A stretch of 64,000 nt of DNA, taken from assembly GCF_003672135.1 (NCBI RefSeq), contig NC_039514.1, positions 10,219,787-10,283,786 on the forward strand, given 5' to 3'. The stretch's first letter is position 1. Each line of letters begins with the position of its first letter. Shown here in pieces: positions 52,815 through 62,788 of the stretch. This DNA comes from Ooceraea biroi (taxonomy: Eukaryota > Arthropoda > Insecta > Hymenoptera > Formicidae). The notes beneath the pieces were generated by a model, which saw only the letters and a list, made by a program, of their open reading frames with translations, did no database searches and was not told where the DNA came from. Position numbers and translations under genes: made by a program.

Positions 52815-53597
52815 GGGCATCGGTGGATGCAGACCGCGGAACGCGGCGACACTCCATTTGCGCTGTCTGCCCGGATGATGATAGTGTCCGCTTCTGCTAT
52901 ATGCACTGTTGTTTTGATGACCGTATGGCGAGCGCAACGTCGGGGCCGATCGGAACCCTGTGTAGGGCACGCCGGTGTGCGGGAAGTCGGCGGGGTCGAA
53001 ACGGTGATGATGCTGTTCGTGAGGGTGCAGAAAGCCGTCATTGGGAATCGGTAGTGGCATTCGGCCGCTGTAGGTGGGATGCCGATCCAAATGCGGCGCT
53101 GTCGTCGTCGACGACGTCGTCGTCGTCTGCTCGCGGCCGTCGCCGATCATCTTGCCAATCGGCGGCACTTCCGGGGAAGGTCGCCCGGGCGTCGCCAGGA
53201 ACGACGCCGGCATCGCGACGCCGGCTGGGTGATGATGGTGGTGATGGTGTCCGTAGAACGCAGGGAAGCCGAAGGAACCGGCGAGTCCTACGGGACGGTA
53301 ACCGGGATGCGGCGGCTGTCCACTCGCGTCCGATACGTATGGCGGCTTCTTGTCGTTGTAGTGATGATAAGCGCCGTCGTTGCCGCTCGGCTGCCGCTGC
53401 TGATAGTCGTCCCGCGGCTCGCCTTTCACCTCGACGCCGGCCTCCGTGGGCTCGGGCATCTCGACCTTAACCCGCACCCCGTCGCCCCTGCCGACGACGG
53501 GCTCGCTCTTGATCGCGAAACTTGTCGGCGAACTCGCCGATCGGGGACTACTCGCACCGATCTCCTCGTCGCAGCCGCCCACGCTGGCCTGCTGCAT
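52815..53597 (-). CDS. 5' coding exon of a probable transcription regulator (261 codons)
   Basis: This is the best-supported coding sequence in the window. The start ATG (53595-53597) has A at -3 and follows an in-frame TGA (53619-53621), so translation probably begins here unless a splice acceptor lies in the short gap. The frame stays open for 261 codons to a consensus donor, ATGCCC|GTAAGT, at 52814, which ends the exon in phase 0. The product has no visible folded domain. Residues 20-60 carry three sumoylation consensus sites, IKSE (K30), VKVE (K44) and VKGE (K58), each followed closely by proline. There is a seven-His tract at 117-123, a Thr/Ser run at 148-156, more His/Pro-rich sequence to about 240, and a basic RQRKW motif at 244-248. 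Disordered His/Pro/Ser sequence with sumoylation sites is typical of transcription-factor N-termini, so a nuclear role is likely but inferred. The specific family is not recognised. Confidence 0.75.
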
Positions 53598-54530
53598 CCT
53601 CTCTCGCGAGCTCTGGGTTCACGCGTCGCGCGTGCCGCGGCGACGGTATTGCTCGAGCGATCGCGACGACCGAGGCATCATCGCCTTGTCCGAGGGAAAA
53701 ATCGGGAAAATGAACGCGGGATTGAGGTACTGCGGATAGTCGTCGGTCGATCGTCGAGCGGATGCGAAATCGTACGTGGCGAGTGGGAAGACGGGAGACA
53801 CTGTGGTGCACGAGCGACGATCGAACCGGATGCGCATTATTCGCATGCGGAAGTTTGTTGGATCTCTCCAAGAGACGTCCTGGATCTCGAAGAAGTCACG
53901 AAGCGGAAGGGACCGTAGGGTAGAGGAGCATCGCGGTTTACGCGTCAGCGTCGTGCGAGCTGCTTGACGCGCATAGCGGATTCTGCGGTTCTGAAGCATT
54001 CATTCATGATTCATCCTCGATTCCTGGCGTTCGTATGATCCTCGTCGAGTCCTAGTAGAATCGAGGATAACGTTCCTATACGTCAGCGTGGGCGACGACG
54101 CGTTCGGTCCGACTCCGTTGGGTCACGCGCTGGATTTCGGTCCCTGGCCGAGTGGTGGGGGAACGTGCACGAGTGGAGGGCAAGGGCGGCGTGACAGTTT
54201 CCGTGTCACGTGTCCACCGACCTTAGGCCCCGCCTACGATTTTCCCTCGAGCGTGGATCGTTACCTGGCCCCTAGCTGGCTGCGACGACCACGGCCCTTC
54301 CGACTCCGTCATTCGTCGGCGAGCCGAAGCGCGCGCGACCGCCACGGGACGAAGGGGCGACTAAGGGGGCCCCTCCGCCTCTCACCGACCCGCGGGGAAC
54401 GCTGGAGAGAGGAGCAGGAGAGAAGTGTCACCGAGTGGCCGAGCGGCGCGCTCCAATTTACTCGCGTCGTCGCGCCACCCGCGCTCTCTCCTCTCGCCTC
54501 TCGTCTCTCGCTACCACCCTCGCTCGCCCA

Positions 54531-54610
54531 CCACCTCCTCCACCACAACTTCCTCCTCCTCCACCTCTTCCTCCTCCTCCTCCTCCGCTTCCTCCGTCTC
54601 CCTCTCCTCT
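54531..54610. repeat. (CTC/TCC)n trinucleotide-rich block
   Basis: CCTCCT triplets with interruptions in the 5' flank of the minus-strand gene. They make several reading frames look open. Confidence 0.85.
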
Positions 54611-54916
54611 TCTGCGACAAACCGCCGAGCGTGAAGCACCACGCGAACACCGGACGCGCGATTGGCGCGTTTTCTTGCCGCTGCCGCTACCGCCGCAGCC
54701 GCGCGAACTCTTCACGGTACACTGCTCCACGAGCGCATCGCGGCTTTCCCGCGCGGAAACCACCTCGGACACCCGACTGGGTGGACGATGATTCCGCGTC
54801 GCGTCTTCAACGCGGACCACGGCAGCTGGGAACGTGACGCGTGATGCGCGCGTGTTCGCGTGTGCTGTCCATCGGATGCTCACACGAGGAACACGTAAAA
54901 CGCACCAGCACCGTTA

Positions 54917-54979
54917 TCGTCCTCGTCCTCGTCCTCGTTCTCGTTCTCGTCGTATTGTCGTCGTCGTTGTCGTCGTCGC
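54917..54979. repeat. (CTCGTC)n / (GTC)n array
   Basis: CTCGTC and CTCGTT hexamers passing into GTCGTC triplets, in the 5' flank of the minus-strand gene. Confidence 0.85.
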
Positions 54980-55315
54980 GAGTCACCAGTAAACCACGCG
55001 AGCTATCGTCACGCGACGAGAGGTGCCGGATGAAGTCGGCCGGGCGCGAAACACGCAGCGGGGCCCGATACGCAAAGGAAGGCCGGCGGCCTCGGTCGAG
55101 CTGATCGCGTACGTACGAGTTTCGTTCCACGCAGCGTGAAACTCTTGGCGGAGGTGCGCGGCGGCCACCACCAGCCACCGGGAATACACGAAGCTGCCCG
55201 AGCACGGCCGAGCTCTCCGATGTATCTCCTCTACCTACCTACGGACTACGCTCCTTCAGCCACCTCCCGCCTTCCGCGAGCGTAAACCGCCGCCACCGCC
55301 GCTGCCAAACAACCG

Positions 55316-55350
55316 CCCGACCAACCGACCGACCGATCGACCGACCGACC
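55316..55350. repeat. (GACC)n tetranucleotide array
   Basis: Tandem GACC units with single-base variants. Confidence 0.85.
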
Positions 55351-56891
55351 GCCGGATCCACCAAGTGTCGAAGTTCATCTTTCGTGAGATCGTCAGGTCG
55401 CTCGCAGAATCGTTGATAGAATCGCGTTATTACGATGGGATACGCTTTAGGTATCTTATATTTGAGGATCAACGACTTTGCCAATTGCAAAATTGCAAAC
55501 AAGAATGGGAGGAATTGCACAAGGTTGAGTTCTGGAAGCGTGGTTCTGAAAATCGCGACCGGTCGTAGAAAATTGTTTGGGAGACTACTCGCATTTGGCT
55601 GGAACGAGATTGTCGCACTTGCGCGCTTATTTGATTTCGAGTATATTGCTGTCTCTATGTATATGTGCGATATTATTAATATTTTTGCTGACAAGTTGTT
55701 CAAACAAGGTATCGGTTGACAGAACGGGCACAATGATCGAAACACGAGAGTTACGCTAATTACATGCTGACGTCAATTACGTGTCGCGCAGACTGACGAG
55801 GACATACCGATACCGATGAGGGACGAAAATAGAAAGAGAGACAGAGAGAGAGAATTCATGATCTCGAAAATGTATCCCGTAGAATTAAATTTACGGGAAT
55901 GAATCCCGAGAGGCGCCCAATTTAGGATGCGGGATCCATCATCGAGGCCGGGATAAATCGATGCGGAATTACACCACGGAGCTACGGTATCCGCGGTGGA
56001 GATCCGCGCGAAACTCGCGTTTCGGCGCATCCGTCCGCTCATCACCGTTAACGTTAACGTCGGAGGTAACTCGCGATCCGCTCGCAATTAACGCATCCAA
56101 TTCGGTAGACGCATCGTCCGCGCGGTCGTCATCGGACTGAGAAATTTTGACGTGCACCCCTTCTCGCCCTTCCGATCAATCCCTTTTTCTTCTCCCGTCG
56201 CTGCTTTGCTACGTGGTGCGGTAGTTGCAATGAGAACCATCGGGTTTGCCTGGCTGGCCGGCTGACTGGCTGCCTGCCGTCGTCGCCGCACGATATATCA
56301 GGTTACATATCCGTTGCGTCATGTAAATTGATACCTGTACACGCTCGAACACCGATCGGGCATTTATTTAAGCCATAAATTATCGTAATGCCGATTGGAC
56401 ATGCTCCTAGGTACGATTTAACTAAGCGCACGGACCCCCGGCTCCCCCTCCGAGTACACAGAGACAATAAAGCACACGTCGGCGAGGCGATCGCGCGGCG
56501 ATCGTCGCATTACGCGATTACAGACGAGGAAGCCGCCGCTTGAACTTTAAGCGCCGCCGGTTCCGCGCGCGGACAGACAGATGCAGCCGAGAGAAAGAGA
56601 GGAGAGAGGAAGAGAGAGAAAGAGAGGCTGGATAGTCTGAATTTGCACTCTCGAGGCCGAGGAAAGCATCGGGGAGGATTATCGCTTCTCCACGCTCGCA
56701 CCCTTAAGCTGCATGCGGCCGCGAGTAAACGAACGGCGTGGGCCTCGAACGCGCTGTGGACGCGAATTCGGGAAGCGAGACGGATCGATAGCGAGATATC
56801 ACGAATCCCGAGAGCGATGGCGCGACAAAGGAGTCGCCGACGAAGTCTCGGAGTCCCGTTCATTCGTTCGTTCATGCGTTCTGCTTCTCAG

Positions 56892-57056
56892 AAATCTTCA
56901 CGATCGAAGCACGGCCGGCACAAACAGGACGGAAGTCTCTCCTCATCGTGGGGAGATCGAGGGAAGCTCTCTTCTCCCGGCATCTCCGGCGTTTCGTGGT
57001 CCAAGTCCTCGTCGGCAGGCAAAACGACGTGTGACGTATCGTCGATGCCGCCGCAG
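56892..57056 (+). other. Candidate plus-strand exon (55 codons, phase 0), unconfirmed
   Basis: A good acceptor (pyrimidine-rich stretch ending TTCTGCTTCTCAG, AG at 56890-56891) and an acceptable donor (CCGCAG|GTATCG) bracket 165 nt, a multiple of three and open in phase 0. The translation is Ser/Gly/Lys-rich (for example GKLSSPGISGVSWSKSSSAG) without a recognised domain. The opposite strand is also open, in a frame ending PCFDREDF and a stop codon, so strand and reality are both uncertain. No partner exon was found. Confidence 0.22.
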
Positions 57057-58176
57057 GTATCGCATCGTGAAGCGACCGGTCGTTGCGGGCTTCGCCTTTC
57101 GCATGGTAGCCTACGTGCACCCATCCGTACCCGCGTTGTCGAGACAAAAGGAGCAGAAGGACGGAACCGTGTGGGTTCCCCCTTTTCCCCGTTCTCTCCG
57201 TCTCGCTCGCTACCGCCCTTTTCTCCGCTTCCTTCTCCCTGCCTCCTCCCTCTTCCCCGGCCTCTCTTTCTATGTCCCTCTCTCCCTCTTTCTTTCTCTC
57301 TCTGTCTCTTTCTTCTCTCTTGCTCTTGACGGCGCAGCCCGTCGATACCACACCGGCCTGTATGTACGACTCGCGGGGCGAATCGATGCGTGTGTGCATG
57401 CACTCTTCTCTCGCAGCGGGATGACTGGTGAGAGAATTCAATTTCCGTCGTCGTTATCGTGCCTCCATCTTCAAGCTCGACCCGCGTTCAGATCATCCTC
57501 TCTCGCGCGCGCAGGACGACGCTCTCCTCGCCTCTCTTCGCTCGCTCTCTCATCGGCGAACGAGTCCGCCGCCGCCGCCCTGCCAGCAGTAACGAGACAA
57601 AGCCGTCGTTGCCTTCGCTTTTGCCTGCTCGCGTACTCGTCTCCAGCGCGACCTTTCTGCCGGATGGAGGTCTGTCGAGAACCCATGCACGCGCGCGCGC
57701 GTTATCCGTGCAACGCTCGGATAAGAATCGGCCGGCCTCTTCGAGCGACTCGGCTCGGTCGAGCGTGTGTTTAATTATCCCGAGAGCGAATCGCGGAATA
57801 GATTCCGCGTCCTATCGCATCGCCGATCGATTTGATCCGTAATAACGCCGGCGGTGATCGGACAAGTTCCCCGATCGCTGATGGAAACGCGACAGTCAAA
57901 TAAATCGATCATACTCTTTGTAGACTTCAGGATACATTTTGAATTAGAGTCAAGCGGAAGTAAAGCATCTTAGGTCAATCATAAACAGGAGAAAAGATAT
58001 TCCTCAAGATAGAGATGCATTCTGCAGAAAGAAAAAGGTCCTTGAATAGATGTGTGCAGACTTGCTCCTCCGACGCGATGGAATCCAGATCTCTCGGAGG
58101 CTTCGATGATGATTGGCAGCAGTATCAACAACGGGCGCCGATATCGCGCGCGATTGATACCGGCGCGCGCGGGTTG

Positions 58177-58207
58177 GTGCGTGTGTGTGCGTGTGCGTGC
58201 GTGTGCG
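58177..58207. repeat. (GT)n/(GTGC)n microsatellite
   Basis: GT dinucleotides interrupted by GTGC units. Confidence 0.85.
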
Positions 58208-58352
58208 GATAGATTAAGTCCGGCCTCGATAAGGCGATTCCGCACGCGCGTAGAGTGGATCCGACGCGAGCGTAGACAGACATTTGTTTTGACGTTTCTC
58301 GTGCAGGAAATGGTCTTCACGCGTAAACGTTAGATACGCTGCTGATGATCTG

Positions 58353-58400
58353 ACGTCCGTGATTTCTCCCGACGAATCTCGACGGACGTATCGGGAGAAA
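58353..58400. repeat. Interleaved inverted repeats (A-B-A'-B' order)
   Basis: ACGTCCGT (58353-58360) pairs exactly with ACGGACGT (58382-58389). TTTCTCCCGA (58363-58372) pairs exactly with TCGGGAGAAA (58391-58400). The two pairs are interleaved, as in an H-type pseudoknot or as left by an inverted, circularly permuted duplication. No known RNA family is recognised. Confidence 0.6.
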
Positions 58401-58490
58401 GAATTCGGCCGCGACATCCGCGACTGCGAACCATCATCTGCCGCTGGGATAATGGCGCGTTCCCCCGCGTACCCCTTGCGCCGGCAGCCG

Positions 58491-58507
58491 CTCTCTCTTT
58501 CCCTCTC

Positions 58508-58565
<58 letters not shown>
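58491..58565. repeat. Long (CT)n microsatellite
   Basis: The longest CT run of the window: about 75 bp with only a few interruptions. Confidence 0.95.
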
Positions 58566-58567
<2 letters not shown>

Positions 58568-59479
58568 GGGGCACGGCGAGGCGATTACGTTTTACGAGCG
58601 AGCGAATATAGTCGCCGTTACGCAATCGGGCCGCGCTTCCCAGCTGTCCGATCGGCAGTTTAGGCACACAGAGGCGGCCTGTTCCGGTACCGGGGCGGTA
58701 ACGAAGAAAAACAAGCGCGTGCAGGTCGGCCGACCCCGCGTGCGTATATCGATCGCGGCGATCGTTACACTCCTCCCCTGGCGTTTGCGTTCCCGCTGCA
58801 ACTAACAACCGCAAGACGCCCCGGCTGCAGTCGCAACGCGCAAAAAGCGTTGGCGAGAGTTCAAGTGCAATAATCTGTCCGCGCGCGGCTCTGACCGAGT
58901 CGCGCTTTATTCACTCCCGCGATCTCGCGAGAATAATCAATCCGCGTTACGTGCGATCGAAAAGTCGAAATATTGACGCAGACCAACTGCTTACGTCATA
59001 CAAGTCCCTCTTCCCTCTCCATTACTTCTCAATCTTCGATTCCATCATTCATCACACCTTCATACCTTCTTTATATGTACAAACTTTTTTCTTGTAATGA
59101 TAAAAACGCCTTTTTCTGCATTAACTAACCGCGCATGATCAAAGGCTCAAATCGAATCTAATCTTCGGATAAGAGAAGTGATTTGTCCCTTCCGGATCAA
59201 AACATCCGCAGCATTCTATCATAGATGATAGATACGCGAAATCGCGAGGAATCCGCATGAGGTGTCTCCGCTTCGTCGTCGTATTCTCGCCTACAGTATC
59301 TCGCGTACACGCCCAACCCGGGATCCGGGACGCCGATCAATCCTTGGACGGAACCAAAGACATCCTCGAGCGAGCGACCGTCCGACCGCTCCGCCGACGT
59401 TTCTCGGCGCGGCGCGCCGGCGGCGGCGGCGTCCGATTCCCGTCCCGGCGAACGGACGGGGAGGAGCGTGTGTCACCAG

Positions 59480-59731
59480 GACTCTGGGGACAGATTGGGC
59501 CAATGGGAAGTGGAGGAAGGCGTGGAGAAGCTGAGGACAGTGCGCGCGGACGACAACGAACCGACGAAGCGAAGTAGGGGACCTCTCCAGGCGACAACGG
59601 AGGAGAACGGTCGCGGAGCGGCCGGAGGAGCCCCCTTGGCTGCGCCACCCCGCCCGTCCGTGTGGGATCTCACGGTCACAGAGTCGTCCAACACCGGCCG
59701 CGTGGTGGGGAAAGCGACGAAGGGGTCGTAG
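59480..59731 (+). other. Candidate plus-strand 3' exon, unconfirmed
   Basis: Downstream of GTGTGTCACCAG the frame starting DSGDRLGQWEVEEGVEKL stays open to a TAG at 59729-59731, with purine-rich first codon positions. An AATAAA-containing stretch occurs about 600 nt further on (near 60340). The acceptor lacks a good pyrimidine tract and the other two plus frames and the minus strand are also largely open. No family is recognised. Confidence 0.15.
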
Positions 59732-59809
59732 GAGAAGAAGCTCGGCTGGTGGGAACGCCGATACACGCCCATTCGTCCCACGGTGGGGAAGGAGACGGCA
59801 CGGTGACTC

Positions 59810-59931
59810 TTTCTCTGTCCCCCTCTCTGCCTCTTCTCTTCTCCTCTCTTCGTGCTCTGTGTTTCTCTCTTTTTCCCTCTCTCTCTCTCGCTCTCGCTCT
59901 CTCTTTCTCACTCTCTGTCTCTCTTTTTCTC
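59810..59931. repeat. Polypyrimidine (CT)n-rich tract
   Basis: About 120 bp of interrupted CT and TTTC sequence. It produces the Arg/Glu-rich minus-strand and Ser/Leu-rich plus-strand open frames seen here. Confidence 0.9.
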
Positions 59932-60707
59932 TGCTGGTACCCCGCTTCTCGACCCTGCCCGCGGCGCATGTGGCAGCTGGTGGTACAGATACGACATCGC
60001 ACGGCTGACGCGGAGATTGCCGTCGACGCACACCAGCGCAGCGGGGAAACCGTGCCCTCGCCCGATCTTCTCGCTCGTCGACGAACGCTCCGATACGTCG
60101 TGCGGAACAAGAGACAAAGGAGCATCCTCTTGCTTAGCTCGAGCGAGCGTTCTTGAAACTGGGAATTTTCTTAATGAAAACCGAGATCGTTGCTTGACTA
60201 CGCGATGAATCCCGCATATCAGATATTTGATCAGTCAGCCGAGTGTTTGAAGACTCGTCAAGAATCAACAGCATTCGATAGACAGATGTTACTTGAACTA
60301 AGTACTTGTATTAAGTGTAATTGTAATGAATGAATAATAAAATCTGTCACATGAATAAATAATAAAATCTACCAAAAGATCTATTTATTTATTTATTAAT
60401 ATTCCTGATCTGGACAACGATTATATCAACCCTTCCCTCGTGTTTCGCTAACGACTCATTACCGAAAAAACCGGCTATCAGCGCTTCGTTGCGAAAACCG
60501 TCAGTCTTCTTTGGTTCGGCTTCCAGTATCTCCCATCAGGGAAGATTCCAAAGCACCCCGTATACGTCACGTAAGCAAGATCGGCGAAGGGGCGAGCGGA
60601 GGAGCATGTGTCACAAGCGATTGACGCCTCTCTTAATTGTGGATTTTCTCTTATCTACTGTCACCCGCCTCCGCTCCGGGAGAAACGCGCTAATCCCGCG
60701 GATTAGT

Positions 60708-60768
60708 CTTTCTCTCTCTCTATTTCTATCTTTATCTTTATCTCTTTCTCTTTCTCTCTCTCTCTATC
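60708..60768. repeat. (CT)n/(TCTTTA)n tract
   Basis: CT dinucleotides mixed with TTTATC units. Confidence 0.9.
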
Positions 60769-62445
60769 ACCGACGACCCGCGTCGGACTAATCTTTCCCG
60801 CCCTCCCGCCCGCTTACCCACCCCCTGATGGACGCTCGTTCTGAGGGCTTATTGCATCCACCGGTACATTCCAGCGTCGGCGGAATTCTCGACGCGGTCG
60901 ACAAATATCGCGATAAACCGATAAACTCCGGGCACTCCGCTTCGAATCCCGATAGCCGAAATATCCGTCATTCTGCAATCGGACGCCGAATTATTCCTTG
61001 CGCATAACGTTTCGTCGGGTCTGTGCGTGTCAGAGCTCGCTCGCGGTGCAGGCAGTAGGTTGTAACGTTTCAATCGACGGTCGTTACACCTCGCGTTCAC
61101 GTATAACGCTACGCAATCGCGGAATATTCGTAGAATTTCGCTGACTCGAGCGGCAGCGACGTTAACGCCGTCGTGCGCGCAACGAAATGATTTCGCGCGG
61201 ATCAATACGGCCGATCCTGTGTTACACGCCAGTGTACACGATGAATAAATCTATGATAAATTAAATGAACGTGCTTAGAGGAGCTCGTGATGATTACTGT
61301 TAACTAATCAATTTACCGCTCGTACGATTCATCAAGCTCAAGGGCCGCGGCGGATCGTGCGGCGCATCGTTCGTGCGTGCACCGCCGCCGCATCGTCCTC
61401 GTCGAGTACAGTCGCGCGGGATCGCGATTAATCTAACGAGAAGCGCATATCCGCTTCCGATGTGGAACGCGAATAGAGCCAAGTCGGGGCAATTGGATCG
61501 GCCTGGCGATACACACGAGAGACTTTCTCGTCTCGTGTCGTGGCGGCGACGACCGACGTCGGTGCTCGAAACGGAAATCCACTTGAGCGAGAGCGCGAGA
61601 GAGACAGAACGAGATGCAGCGAGTGAGAGAGAACGACGTGTGTATATCGTCGGTCCAGCCTTATATAGCCCGACGCCGATATAACCGGGTTTTCTTTCGA
61701 CACTTGACATTAAAAGTCACGGTATTCCGTGCAGCCACGTCCCCGTCACGTCAGGTTGACGGATCGGCGCGCGCACTCAGGAAATTAGGCAATTTCCGGC
61801 CCGCGCTCGCTCGTGTCTGCATTTAATAGCACCACCAGTTACTTTACCAGTTCGGCGGAGTCGAAGCACCGGGACGCGACGAGCGGCGGTATCGTTATAC
61901 GACAGCCGGGCGGGCCCTTGCCCCCCCTCCCCCTCCCCCCGCGTAGTAGTATGTACATCCACTTACTCTCGCTATCTCTCTCTTTCTCTCTGGTTCTCTT
62001 CTCTTCCGCGCCCGGACAGACGTCCCATGCCCTCTCGGATCGATCGCGCGCCCTCGAGTCTCCGTTCGTGCTCGTCCGCGCGAGAATCACGCTTACCCTT
62101 TATTCTTGTATAGCGGCGGTACCGTTGATACGTATTAATTATTCTTCAATTGGATGATTGTTTTATGATCTCACCGAGTACGATCGTACGAAGCTCCGAG
62201 ATCGAGCCGGCACTTCCTCGATGCTCGATAGTGGCCTTGCTGAGGCTCACGTAGGCCGGATACAGGCGCGTCGAATCATCGCGGTACCTGCGAGACGAAA
62301 CACCGCGCGGCGACAATGTTTCGCGCGGGGGTGGGTATTGTTAGGAGGGTATAATGGAGCCTGGCCTCCCCTTGCCTCGTATCCCTTCCCGTGGTCAGTG
62401 GTGCACAGTGGTCGGTGTTGATAGCCCAATACGGTGAGAGCGAAT

Positions 62446-62464
62446 CCCGGGGGTCACCCCCGGG
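62446..62464. repeat. GC-rich palindrome
   Basis: CCCGGGGGT and ACCCCCGGG are perfect 9-bp arms separated by one base. Confidence 0.6.
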
Positions 62465-62768
62465 GTCACTAATGACATACGCGGACGTACTCTCGCAGAC
62501 GTACGTGCGCGCCGAGCTGCACGCACGCATTCACGCACATATACGTACTACCCTCCCGCGCGCGCGCGCATCCCGTATCGAAACGTGAACGCAAAAGCGA
62601 AACGCGAATTGGCCTCATCAAAGCGAGCAAACAATGCCGGATGCCGCCGATGGCTCAACAAACGTGTGGTTAGCCAAATCACCGTACGGCACGTAGCGCA
62701 CACCGGCGCGATCGCCGCATCGAGAAATGCGCCGAACAATGCGAACGCGCGATGCACCGGCCCCCGCG

Positions 62769-62788
62769 ATGGATGGATGGATGGATGG
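62769..62788. repeat. (GGAT)n microsatellite
   Basis: Five tandem GGAT units. Confidence 0.85.

Larger units (their letters stand above)
53598..55400 (-). promoter_or_regulatory. CpG-rich 5' flank / likely 5' UTR and promoter of the minus-strand gene
   Basis: This is the 1.8 kb immediately upstream of the start codon of the minus-strand exon. It is GC- and CpG-rich and contains low-complexity blocks: TCC/CTC triplets at 54531-54610, a CTCGTC-type hexamer array at 54917-54979 and a GACC tetramer array near 55316-55350. The in-frame stop just before the ATG indicates leader rather than coding sequence next to the start. No single convincing TATA box and initiator pair was seen, so the transcription start is not placed. 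The long open frames here on both strands are repeat- and composition-driven. Confidence 0.35.

Noticed and set aside
54088..54837. 249-codon plus-strand open frame upstream of the minus-strand exon
   Set aside because: It runs through CTC triplet repeats, gives Leu/Ser/Arg runs, and neighbouring frames are also open.
56713..57774. 353-codon plus-strand open frame, the longest in the window
   Set aside because: Most of it is CT-repeat and GC-driven sequence. At least three other frames are open over the same interval and no domain is visible.
59291..60031. 246-codon minus-strand open frame
   Set aside because: Its N-terminal half is translated GA repeat (Arg/Glu runs).
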